Below, in pieces: positions 42,786 to 52,758 of a DNA stretch of 64,000 nt (position 1 is its first letter; each line of letters starts with the position of its first letter). The notes under the pieces were generated by a model, which saw only the letters and a program-made list of their open reading frames with translations, did no database searches and was not told where the DNA came from. The stretch comes from Pseudonocardia hydrocarbonoxydans (GTDB lineage Bacteria; Actinomycetota; Actinomycetes; Mycobacteriales; Pseudonocardiaceae): positions 1 to 64,000 of the forward strand of contig NZ_BJNG01000016.1 in assembly GCF_006539565.1 (NCBI RefSeq), given 5' to 3'. The position numbers were made by a program, and so were the translations under genes.

Positions 42786-44381
42786 ATGCACCCCTCGCCG
42801 CCGTCCACCGAGCGCCCACCGGCCCGCGACCGGTACCGCTGGTACGGCCTCGTCGCGATCGCGTTCGCGGTGTCGCTGGTCATCATCGACGTCACCATCG
42901 TCAACGTCGCCGTGCCGGCGATCATCACCGACCTCGGGGCGACCGCCACGCAGGCGCAGTGGGTCCAGGAGGCCTACACCCTGGTCTTCGCCGCACTGCT
43001 GCTGACCAGCGGGCGGATCGGCGACCGCATCGGCAGGCGGCGACTGCTCGTCGTCGGCATCGGGGTGTTCGTCGCCGCGAGCGTGCTCGCCGCCCTCGCC
43101 CCCACGCCCGGCCTGCTGATCGCCGCCCGGATGCTCCAGGGCGTCGGCGGGGCGGCGATCTTCCCCGCCACCCTGTCGCTGATCAACGCGACGTTCACCG
43201 GCCGCGAGCGCGGCGTCGCGTTCGCGGTCTGGGGCTCCACGATCGGCGGGATGGCCGCCGTCGGCCCGTTGCTGGGCGGGTGGCTCACCACCGAGGCGTC
43301 GTGGCGCTGGGCGTTCGGCATCAACGTGCCGCTGGGCGCGCTGGTGGTGGCCGGCCTGCTCGCCTTCGTCGTCGAGTCCCGCGACGGCGACGCCCGGCCC
43401 GGAATCGACGTCGGCGGCGCACTGCTGTCCGCCGGCGCGGCCGGGGCACTGGTGTTCGCGCTGATCGAGGGCCGCACCCTGGGCTGGTGGGCGGTGCGCG
43501 AGCCGGTCGGCGACTGGTGGCCCGGGCCGCTGTCCCCGGTGCCCTACCTGCTGGCGCTGTCCGCGGTGCTCGCCGCCGGCTTCGTGGCCCACCAGCGGCG
43601 CCGGGCCGCCGCCGGGCGGGTCGTGCTGCTGGACCTGGCGCTGTTCGCCATACCCAGCTTCCGGCGCGGCAACGTCGCCGCCCTGACGGTCTCGCTCGGC
43701 CAGTTCGGCATCCTCTTCGCGCTGCCGCTGTGGCTGCAGAACGCCCTCGGCTACACCGCGCTGCAGACCGGTGTGGCGCTGCTGCCGCTGGCGCTGGCGT
43801 CCTTCGTCGCGGGCGGGGTGGGCGGGGTGCTCACCGACCGGTTCGGCGCCGCGCGGACCGTGCAGCTCGGGCTGGTCTTCGAGCTGGCCGGGGTCTCCTG
43901 GCTGGCCTCGGTCATCGCCGTCGACACGCCGTGGTGGGCGACGGTCCCGGCGCTGGCGGTGTACGGCTTCGGCGTCGGCCTGGCCACGGCCCAGCTCGGC
44001 AACGTGGTGCTCGCCGACGTGCCGGCGTCCGCGAGCGGGCAGGCCTCCGGCACCGAGACCACCGCGCAGGAGCTCGGGTCCGCCCTCGGGATCGCGGTGC
44101 TGGGGACGGTGCTGTTCACCGAGCTGGGGCGCAGCCTCACCGAACGTCTGGGCGGCGCGCCCGACCTGGTCGACGCCGTGCGGGAGAGCGCGGGCGGGGC
44201 CATCGCCGGGCTCGCCGCGGACCCGGCCACCGCGGCCGTGGCCGACGCCGCCCGGGCCGCCCTCACCGACGGAGCCCGCACCGCGGCCTGGACCGCGAGC
44301 GCGTTCCTGACGCTGGGTCTGCTGGCGAGCCTGCGCCTGCGCACGGCGACGGCCCCCCGGGACGCCACCCCCGTGCGGTGA
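42786..44381 (+). CDS. MFS multidrug exporter, DHA2 (14-TM, EmrB/QacA) family
   Basis: 531 residues; GGAGG lies 5 nt before the ATG at 42786. Fourteen membrane segments are evident. Motifs: LVIIDVTIVNVAVPAIITDL in TM1 (the D and NVALP-like motif of DHA2), QWVQEAYTLVFAALLLTSGR, GDRIGRRRLLVVGIGVFVAA (motif A), RMLQGVGGAAIFPATLSLIN (motif B) and GSTIGGMAAVGPLLGGWLT (motif C of antiporters). It exports drugs or toxic organics against protons and is probably repressed by the divergent MarR protein. Confidence 0.9.
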   Translation: MHPSPPSTERPPARDRYRWYGLVAIAFAVSLVIIDVTIVNVAVPAIITDLGATATQAQWVQEAYTLVFAALLLTSGRIGDRIGRRRLLVVGIGVFVAASVLAALAPTPGLLIAARMLQGVGGAAIFPATLSLINATFTGRERGVAFAVWGSTIGGMAAVGPLLGGWLTTEASWRWAFGINVPLGALVVAGLLAFVVESRDGDARPGIDVGGALLSAGAAGALVFALIEGRTLGWWAVREPVGDWWPGPLSPVPYLLALSAVLAAGFVAHQRRRAAAGRVVLLDLALFAIPSFRRGNVAALTVSLGQFGILFALPLWLQNALGYTALQTGVALLPLALASFVAGGVGGVLTDRFGAARTVQLGLVFELAGVSWLASVIAVDTPWWATVPALAVYGFGVGLATAQLGNVVLADVPASASGQASGTETTAQELGSALGIAVLGTVLFTELGRSLTERLGGAPDLVDAVRESAGGAIAGLAADPATAAVADAARAALTDGARTAAWTASAFLTLGLLASLRLRTATAPRDATPVR

Positions 44382-44421
44382 GCCGCCGCCCGGCCGCGAC
44401 CCGGCGCCCGCGGGCCGCCCG

Positions 44422-44447
44422 GATCTCGCCGCCTAGATCTCGCCGCC
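44422..44447. repeat. 12-bp direct repeat at a stop codon
   Basis: GATCTCGCCGCC occurs at 44422-44433 and 44436-44447, two nucleotides apart, so that the stop codon of the molybdenum hydroxylase gene (44433-44435) sits between the copies. The rest of the 51-bp convergent gap is plain GC-rich sequence. Confidence 0.7.
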
Positions 44448-46778
44448 CTGCGGGGCCGCCGCCCGCGCGCCGCGGACCGGCAGGGTGGCGAAGACCGCGG
44501 GCGGCTCCCGCCATGGGTCCGGCAGCGTGCCGGCCCGCGCGTCGCGGACCGCCCGCCACACCCGCTCGGGGGTGCAGGGCAGGTCGAGGTGCCGGACGCC
44601 GAGCGGGGCGAGGGCGTCGACCACCGCGTTCTGCACGGCCGGGGTGGCCCCGACCGTCGCCGACTCCCCGATCCCCTTGGCCCCCAGCGGGTTGAGCGGG
44701 GTCGGGGTCTCGGTGGTGGCGGTCTCGAAGGTGAACAGGTCGGCCGCGGTCGGCATCCGGTAGTCGGCGAGCGTGGCGGTGAGCGGCTGGCCGTCGGCGT
44801 CGAACACCACCTCCTCGTAGAGCGCCTGCGCGACGCCCTGGGCCAGGCCGCCGTGCTGCTGCCCGGTGACCAGCAGCGGGTTGAGCACCCGCCCGCAGTC
44901 GTCGACGGCGACGTGGCGCAGCGGCGTGACCTTCCCGGTCTCGGTGTCGACCTCCACCACCGAGACGTGCGCGCCGAACGGGAACGTGGCCCCGTCCTGG
45001 CGGAAGTCGAGCCCGGCGTGGATCTCGCGGTCGCCGACCACCTGCGCCCAGGTGAGGGTGACCCCTGGGACGCCGCTGACGCCGAACTCGCCGTCCTCGG
45101 TCAGCTCGACGTCGTCCTCGGCCGCCTCCAGCAGCGCCGCGGCCCGGCGACGGGCCTGCTCCAGCACGTCGTCGGCGGCGACGAGGACGGCGTTGCCGCC
45201 CAGCTGCAGCGACCGCGACCCGCCGGTGCCGCTCCCCCGCGGCACGGCCGCGGTGTCGGACTGGACGAAGGTGAAGCGCTCCATCGGGATGCCGAGGCGG
45301 TCGCTCGCGAGCATCGCGAACGCCGTGGGGTGGCCCTGGCCGTGCCCGGAGGTGCCCGCGGAGATCGTCGCGGTGCCGTCGGCGTGCACCGTGACCGAGC
45401 CGAACTCCGAGCCGCCACCGCCCGCGGTGATCTCGACGTAGACGGACACCCCGACGCCGAGCTGCACCGGGTCGCCGTTCTCGCGGCGGGTGGCCTGCTC
45501 CTCGCGCACCTTCTCGATGCCGACCAGCCGCAGCGCCTCGCGCAGCGGGAGGTCGTAGTCGCCGACGTCGTAGCGCGCGCCCGGGATCGTGGTGTGCGGG
45601 AAGCCGTCGGGGGCCAGCAGGTTGCGGCGGCGCAGCTCGACCGGGTCGATGCCCAGCTCGGCGGCGGCCATGTCCATGATCCGCTCCAGGTGGGCGGTGG
45701 CCTCCGGGCGGCCGGCGCCGCGGAACGCGCCCATCGGGGTGGTGGTCGTCAGCGCGACGGCGGCGTCGTAGCCGAGCTTCGGGATGTCGTAGACGCCCTG
45801 GCTCATCGTGTACGTCGGGCCGAGCGCGAGCGCGCCGCCGAACCCGGCGTAGGCCCCGGAGTCGGCGACGACCCGCGCCCGCAGGCCGGTGATCCGGCCC
45901 GCGCGGGTGAGCCCGAGCTCGTAGTAGGCGATCTGGCCGCGGCCGTGCGGCATCGAGACGAGGTTCTCCGAGCGGGTCTCGACCCAGCGCACCGGCCGCC
46001 CCAGCGCGCGGGCGACGGCGACGGCCGTGGTGTGCTCGGCGAGCATCCCGGCCTTGCCGCCGAAGCCCCCTCCGACGTGCGGGGCGATCACGCGCACCTG
46101 CTCGGGCTCCAGCCCGGACAGCGCGGCGGCCTGGGTGCGGAAGCCGTGCGGCATCTGGGTGGAGACCCAGATCGTGAGCTCGCCGTCCGGTTCGGGTCGC
46201 ACCGCGATCGCGTTGCCCTCCATCGGCATGACGGCGAGGCGCTGGTTGACCATCCGCGCCCGGACCACGACCTCGGCGTCGGCCAGCGGGTCGCCCTCGC
46301 TGCGGACCCCGCCCGCCAGGTTGTCGGAACGGCCCGGGTACTGCACCGGGGCCCCGGGGGCCAGCGCCTCCTCCGGGTCGACGGCGGCGGGCCGCGGGTC
46401 GTAGTCGACCTCGACGAGCTCGGCGGCGTCGACCGCCTCGGCCTGCGTGGACGCCACCACGACCGCGACGGCCTCGCCGACGAACCGCACGCGGTCGGTC
46501 GCCAGCGGGGGCCGCGGCAGATCGGGGTTGAGCACCATCAGCCCGTGGTGCGCGGGGAGGTCGAGGTCGGCCGCGGTGTACACGGCGACGACCCCGGGGG
46601 CGGCGGCCGCGGCGGCGGTGTCGACGCCGGTGACGTGGCCGTGGGCCAGCGGGGAGCGGACGAAGGTGAGGTGCAGCATCCCGTCGAGGCCGAGGTTGCC
46701 GACGTAGGTGCTCGCCCCGGTGATCAGGTCGAGGTCCTCGACCCGGCGGACGGAGGTACCGAGGATCGATCCAGGCAT
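44433..46778 (-). CDS. Second molybdopterin-binding large subunit, xanthine dehydrogenase/CO dehydrogenase family (form II)
   Basis: 781 residues, a paralogue of the hydroxylase encoded at 28300-30657. Active-site loop GAFRGAGRPEATAHLERIMD (about 350), catalytic Glu in LGAKGIGESATVG (about 704), cofactor contacts GGGFGGKAGMLAEHTTAVAV and GTSGHGQGHPTAFAML. The form II motif argues against CO oxidation. No FAD or 2Fe-2S subunit gene adjoins. Its neighbours are a convergent MFS gene and a divergent fumarase gene, so it appears to be transcribed alone and must borrow its electron-transfer subunits. Confidence 0.85.
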   Translation of the reverse strand: MPGSILGTSVRRVEDLDLITGASTYVGNLGLDGMLHLTFVRSPLAHGHVTGVDTAAAAAAPGVVAVYTAADLDLPAHHGLMVLNPDLPRPPLATDRVRFVGEAVAVVVASTQAEAVDAAELVEVDYDPRPAAVDPEEALAPGAPVQYPGRSDNLAGGVRSEGDPLADAEVVVRARMVNQRLAVMPMEGNAIAVRPEPDGELTIWVSTQMPHGFRTQAAALSGLEPEQVRVIAPHVGGGFGGKAGMLAEHTTAVAVARALGRPVRWVETRSENLVSMPHGRGQIAYYELGLTRAGRITGLRARVVADSGAYAGFGGALALGPTYTMSQGVYDIPKLGYDAAVALTTTTPMGAFRGAGRPEATAHLERIMDMAAAELGIDPVELRRRNLLAPDGFPHTTIPGARYDVGDYDLPLREALRLVGIEKVREEQATRRENGDPVQLGVGVSVYVEITAGGGGSEFGSVTVHADGTATISAGTSGHGQGHPTAFAMLASDRLGIPMERFTFVQSDTAAVPRGSGTGGSRSLQLGGNAVLVAADDVLEQARRRAAALLEAAEDDVELTEDGEFGVSGVPGVTLTWAQVVGDREIHAGLDFRQDGATFPFGAHVSVVEVDTETGKVTPLRHVAVDDCGRVLNPLLVTGQQHGGLAQGVAQALYEEVVFDADGQPLTATLADYRMPTAADLFTFETATTETPTPLNPLGAKGIGESATVGATPAVQNAVVDALAPLGVRHLDLPCTPERVWRAVRDARAGTLPDPWREPPAVFATLPVRGARAAAPQGGEI

Positions 46779-46826
46779 GTGCCAACGCTAACTGAATCGC
46801 TCCGTGCCCGTCAGCGGTTGACGGGA

Positions 46827-46862
46827 CCTCCCCGTTCGGGGAGGGTCTCCATCCGGAGACCC
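46827..46862. other. Two overlapping hairpins in the divergent hydroxylase/fumarase region
   Basis: Hairpin 1: CCTCCCC-GTTC-GGGGAGG (46827-46844). Hairpin 2: GGGTCTCC-ATCC-GGAGACCC (46843-46862). They share two bases, so only one can be complete at a time. They lie about 100 bp upstream of the fumarase start and could be leader structures or operator sites. Confidence 0.55.
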
Positions 46863-46960
46863 CGCGCCGGGGGACCTCATGGTCTCCCCGCGCAATCCCC
46901 CGGGGGGCCGGACTGGTCGGGGGCCGGTCCGGCCTCCCGACCACTTGTTACCGTCCCTCC

Positions 46961-48613
<1,653 letters not shown>

Positions 48614-48790
48614 CACTCCGCGCCCGGCACACCGCGCGGCACGCCGGACGCCCCTCCCCGCGGCCCGCGGCCCGCGGCCCGCGGCCCGCGCGCACCGTCG
48701 GGCCCCACGCGCACCGTCGACGGTGCGCGTGGGTACCCGCAGGTGCGCGTGGGTGCCCGGGAGGGGCGCGCCTCGGGCGCCGGGCCCGGA
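48614..48790. repeat. Convergent-junction repeats including a 30-bp perfect palindrome
   Basis: Four tandem CGGCCCG units (48661-48688) are followed by a perfect 30-bp palindrome at 48704-48733. Its half is CCCACGCGCACCGTC, and the centre is GTCGAC without a loop. Partial copies (CGCGCACCGTCG before, GGTGCGCGTGGGTGCCCG after) flank it. It lies between the convergent fumarase and acyltransferase genes and is a likely bidirectional terminator. Confidence 0.8.
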
Positions 48791-51565
48791 TCAGCCCAGC
48801 CGCCGGGGCCCGCCGTCGTTGCGGGTGGGCGGGGGGCCGAGCACGACCCGGGCACCGGTGACGAAGGCGCCGGCCGCCGAGGCCAGCACCGGGTCGAGGG
48901 CGAGGGTGCGCACCTCTGGCAGCTCCTCGGCGATCTTGCCCACCCGCAGCACCAGCTGCTCGAGTGCCGCGAGGTCGGTGGGCTCGCTGCCCCGGTAGCC
49001 GGCGAGCAACGGGGCCGCGCGCGGGCCGCGGACGAGCGCGGCGGCGTCCTGGTCGGACACCGGCACCACCCGGAACGCGCGGTCGCCGAGCAGCTCGGTG
49101 GCCACCCCCGACAGCCCGAAGGACAGCAGGGACCCGAACGACGGGTCCTCGACGACCTCCAGCACGCACGAGGTGCCCCGGGGCGCCATCCGCTGCACGT
49201 AGACCTCGTCGTCACCGGTGAGCGCGACCAGGTCGTCGACGGCGCGGCGGACGTCGTCGCCGGTGCCGATGTCCAGGCGCACCCCGACCAGGTCGGTGCG
49301 GTGCCGCCACCGGTCGCCGACCGCCTTGATCGCCACCGGGTAGCCGAGCTCGTCGGCGGCCTCGGCCGCCTCGGCAGCACCGCGCGCCCGGCGGAACGGT
49401 GTCAGCGTGATGCCGAAGCAGCCGAGCAGGGCCACCGCCGACCCGTCGTCGAGCCGACCCGCGGGCAACCCGGCGACCAGCTCGCGGGCCCGGTCGAGGT
49501 CGATGTCCTCGGGGGTGACGAACTCCCCCACCGGCCGGGCGCGCCACCGCGAGTAGCGCGAGACGCGCGCCAGTGCGGCCACCGCCCGTTCCGGGCTCGG
49601 GAAGCTCGGCACCGAACCGGGCCCCGGCGAGCCGTCCGGGCCCGGTAGGGCGAGCTCGGCCGGCACCCCCTCGACGGCCAGGAACACCGCCACGACCGGC
49701 TTGCCCGACCCGGACACCGCCTCGCGCAGCGCGCGGGCGTACTCGGCGCCGGGGGTGGCGATCGGGGGGACGAACACCGCGACGAGCGCGTCGCACCGGT
49801 CGTCGGCCACCGCGGCCGCCACCGCCGCGGCGAACTCCGCCGGGCCGGCGGCGGCTCCGACGTCGACGGCGTCGCCTGCCGGGTCGAGCCCGGAGTCCAG
49901 GAGGCCGTCGGTGACCAGCAGGCCCAGCGCCGTGGAGTTGCCGACGACCGCCACCCGGGGGCCCTCGGGCAGCGGCTGGTAGGCCAGCAGCAGGGCGGTG
50001 TCGAACAGCTCGGACAGCGTCTCGACCCGGATCACGCCGGCCTGCTCGAACAGCACCTTGACGCTGGCGTCGTCGATCGGGGCGGAGAACTCGGCGTGCG
50101 CCGCGATCGGCGCCGAGTGCCGCCCGCTCTTGACGGCCACGATCGGCTTGGTGCGGGCCAGGCGCCGGGCGAGCCGGGCGAACTTGCGCGGGTTGCCGAA
50201 GGTCTCCAGGTAGAGCAGCACGACGTCGGTGGCCGGGTCGGTCTGCCAGTACTGGAGCAGGTCGTTGCCCGACAGGTCGGCCCGGTTGCCCGCCGAGACG
50301 AACGTCGACAGGCCCAGGCCGCGCTCCTTGGCCGCCGCCAGGATGGCGATGCCCAACGCGCCGGACTGGGAGAAGAACCCGACGCGCCCGCGGCCCGGCA
50401 GGGTCGGGGCCAGGGTGGCGTTGAGCCGCACGTCCAGGTCGGTGTTGGCCACGCCGAGCGCGTTGGGACCGATCACCCGCATGCCGTGCGCGCGGGCCTC
50501 CTCGACGAGGCGGCGCTGGGCCCCCGAACCGTCGACGCCGACGTCGGCGAACCCCGCGCTGACGACGACGAGGGCCTTCACCCCCTTGGCCAGGCAGGAG
50601 TCCATCACCTCGTCGACGCCCGCGGCGGGCACCGCGACCACGGCCAGGTCGACGTCGTCGGGGATGTCGGTGACCGACGGGTACGCCCGGACCCCGCGCA
50701 CCGACCGCGCCTCGGAGTTGACCGGGTACACCGGGCCGGTGAAGTTGCCGCGCAGCAGGTTGGCGAACACCGCGTGGCCGATCTTCGACGGGTCGGTGGA
50801 GGCCCCGATGACCGCCACCGACCGCGGGTGCAGCACGTTGTACACGCTGCGGGCCTCGGCGCGCTGCTCCCGGGAGTCGCGCACGGCCAGCGACTTCTCG
50901 GTGGGGTCGATGTCGAACTCCAGGTGCAGCACGCCGTCGGCGAACGCCCGGCTCACCTGGTAGCCGGCCTGGCGGAACACCCGCACCATCGCGTGGTTCT
51001 CGACCAGCACCTCGGCCTCGAAGCGGCGCAGCCCGTTCTCCCGCGCCGCGGCCGCGAGGTGCTCGAGCAGGATCGACCCGAGCCCGCGGCCCTGGTGGGT
51101 GTCGCGGGCGACGAAGGCGACCTCCGCCGAGTCGATGCCTGCCGTGCCGTCCGTGCCACCCGGCCCGCCGTCGCCGGGCAGGCCCTCGTACCGCCCGACG
51201 GCGATGATCTCGTCACCCAGCAGGCAGATGAACGCGACGCGCGCCCGGTGGTCGACGACGGTGAACCGCTCCAGGTCGCGCGCGGAGATCCGCGGATAGG
51301 GGCCGAAGAAGCGCAGGTACCGGGTGCGTTCGGACAGGCTCTCGTGGAAGCGCAGCAGCGCGTCGGCGTCGGAGGGCAGGATCGGGCGCAGGTGCACGAT
51401 CCCGCCGTCGGAGGCCACCACGTCGGCCTCCCAGTGCCGGGGGTACCCCGGGACCGGCGGGGGCCCCGTGTCGTCGGCGGGGGGCGGGTCGTCGGTCGGG
51501 GGCGGGTCGTCGGTCGGGGGCGGGGCGTCGGCCGGGGTCGGCGGGGCGCCCGGGGAGCGGGTCAT
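48791..51565 (-). CDS. Pat-type protein: N-terminal GNAT acetyltransferase fused to an ADP-forming acyl-CoA-synthetase-like region
   Basis: 924 residues. A Pro/Asp-rich start (repeats of PPPTDD) leads to a GNAT domain (about 45-220; RYLRFFGPYPRISARDLERF, VAFVARDTHQGRGLGSILLE, VENHAMVRVFRQAGYQVSR). Next come a CoA-binding domain (HPRSVAVIGASTDPSKIGHA), succinyl-CoA-ligase-like domains (GFFSQSGALGIAILAAAKER) and a C-terminal ATP-grasp part (ELGYPVAIKAVGDRWRHRTD). The segment KSGRHSAPIAAHAEFSAPID (about 485-500) lacks the SHTG phospho-histidine of active ligases; Glu seems to occupy its place, as expected for a regulatory domain. Such enzymes acetylate and silence acetyl-CoA synthetase. The deacetylase AcuC is encoded just upstream. 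Confidence 0.85.
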   Translation of the reverse strand: MTRSPGAPPTPADAPPPTDDPPPTDDPPPADDTGPPPVPGYPRHWEADVVASDGGIVHLRPILPSDADALLRFHESLSERTRYLRFFGPYPRISARDLERFTVVDHRARVAFICLLGDEIIAVGRYEGLPGDGGPGGTDGTAGIDSAEVAFVARDTHQGRGLGSILLEHLAAAARENGLRRFEAEVLVENHAMVRVFRQAGYQVSRAFADGVLHLEFDIDPTEKSLAVRDSREQRAEARSVYNVLHPRSVAVIGASTDPSKIGHAVFANLLRGNFTGPVYPVNSEARSVRGVRAYPSVTDIPDDVDLAVVAVPAAGVDEVMDSCLAKGVKALVVVSAGFADVGVDGSGAQRRLVEEARAHGMRVIGPNALGVANTDLDVRLNATLAPTLPGRGRVGFFSQSGALGIAILAAAKERGLGLSTFVSAGNRADLSGNDLLQYWQTDPATDVVLLYLETFGNPRKFARLARRLARTKPIVAVKSGRHSAPIAAHAEFSAPIDDASVKVLFEQAGVIRVETLSELFDTALLLAYQPLPEGPRVAVVGNSTALGLLVTDGLLDSGLDPAGDAVDVGAAAGPAEFAAAVAAAVADDRCDALVAVFVPPIATPGAEYARALREAVSGSGKPVVAVFLAVEGVPAELALPGPDGSPGPGSVPSFPSPERAVAALARVSRYSRWRARPVGEFVTPEDIDLDRARELVAGLPAGRLDDGSAVALLGCFGITLTPFRRARGAAEAAEAADELGYPVAIKAVGDRWRHRTDLVGVRLDIGTGDDVRRAVDDLVALTGDDEVYVQRMAPRGTSCVLEVVEDPSFGSLLSFGLSGVATELLGDRAFRVVPVSDQDAAALVRGPRAAPLLAGYRGSEPTDLAALEQLVLRVGKIAEELPEVRTLALDPVLASAAGAFVTGARVVLGPPPTRNDGGPRRLG

Positions 51566-51588
51566 CGCGGGTCTTCTCCGTGGCCGCG

Positions 51589-52758
51589 TCAGTCGCGCGG
51601 GTCGTCGGGGTCGAGTCCGTGCAGCGGGAACACCGCGCGGCGGGTCTCCAGGATCGCGGTGTCGACCCGCTCCGCGACGTCGCCCCACGGGACGAACGCC
51701 GGGTCCTTCCCGTCGGTCATCGCCGTGGGCAGCGCGTGGCGGGTGAGGCCCGCGGTGTGGGCGACCCATTCGGCGGGCAGCGGGCGGGCCGGGTCGACGT
51801 CGCGGTCGAGGGCGGTGGCCAGCAGGTGGGTCCACGAGCGGGGCACGACCCGGAACAGCGAGTAGCCGCCCCCGCCGAGCACCAGCCACTTTCCCCCGGC
51901 CGTGCGCTCGGCCAGGTCGCGCAGGGAGTGGTAGATCGCCCGCTGGCCGTCGACCGACAGCTCGAGGTGGGCCAGCGGGTCGTCGGCGTGGGTGTCGGCC
52001 CCGCACTCGGTGACGAGCACCTGCGGCCGGAACGACTCCAGCAGCGAGGGCACCACGGCGTGGAACGCGCGCAGCCAGCCCGCGTCGCCCGTGCCCGGCG
52101 GCAGCCCGACGTTGACCGCGTAGCCCGCGCCGTCGCCCTTCCCGTACTCCCCCGGCCATCCCGTGCCCGGCCACAGCGTCAGCGGGTGCTGGTGCATCGA
52201 GATCGTCATCACGCGCGGGTCGTCGTAGAAGGCGGCCTGCACGCCGTCGCCGTGGTGGACGTCGACGTCGACGTAGGCGATCCGCTCGTAGCCCTGCTCC
52301 AGCAGCCACGCGATCGCGATCGAGCAGTCGTTGTAGACGCAGAACCCGGCGGCGCGGTCGGCCATGGCGTGGTGCAGCCCGCCGGCAAGGTTGACCGCGC
52401 GGTCGGCCCGGCCCTCGGCGATGGTGCGCGCGGCGAGCAGCGACCCGCCCGCGATCAGCGCACTCGCCTCGTGCATCCCCAGGAAGATCGGGTTGTCGTC
52501 GGTGCCGAGCCCGTGCCCGACACCCCACGGCTCGTGCGGCGCACTGCGCACGGCGGTGAGGTAGGACGGGGTGTGGCAGCGCAGCAGGTCCTCGTCGGCG
52601 GCCGGCTCCGGCACCAGCGTCTCGACCCCGTCGAGGACGCCGAGCTGCTCGGCCAGGCGCATCGTCAGGTCGAGGCGCACGGGGTTGAGGGGGTGGTCGT
52701 CGGAGAGCTGGTAGCTCAGGAAGTCCGGCGTCCAGACCACCGAGGTGCGGGGGCTCAT
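51589..52758 (-). CDS. acuC: AcuC-type class I histone-deacetylase-family protein
   Basis: 389 residues. Deacetylase motifs: DDHPLNPVRLDLTMRLAEQL, NLAGGLHHAMADRAAGFCVY, NDCSIAIAWLLEQGYERIAY, VDVDVHHGDGVQAAFYDD (zinc ligands), VTECGADTHADDPLAHLELS and LVLGGGGYSLFRVVPRSWTH. It removes acetyl groups from protein lysines; in Bacillus AcuC reactivates acetyl-CoA synthetase. The start overlaps the sulfurtransferase stop (ATGA), and the acetyltransferase follows after 23 bp, so opposing activities share one operon. Confidence 0.9.
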   Translation of the reverse strand: MSPRTSVVWTPDFLSYQLSDDHPLNPVRLDLTMRLAEQLGVLDGVETLVPEPAADEDLLRCHTPSYLTAVRSAPHEPWGVGHGLGTDDNPIFLGMHEASALIAGGSLLAARTIAEGRADRAVNLAGGLHHAMADRAAGFCVYNDCSIAIAWLLEQGYERIAYVDVDVHHGDGVQAAFYDDPRVMTISMHQHPLTLWPGTGWPGEYGKGDGAGYAVNVGLPPGTGDAGWLRAFHAVVPSLLESFRPQVLVTECGADTHADDPLAHLELSVDGQRAIYHSLRDLAERTAGGKWLVLGGGGYSLFRVVPRSWTHLLATALDRDVDPARPLPAEWVAHTAGLTRHALPTAMTDGKDPAFVPWGDVAERVDTAILETRRAVFPLHGLDPDDPRD

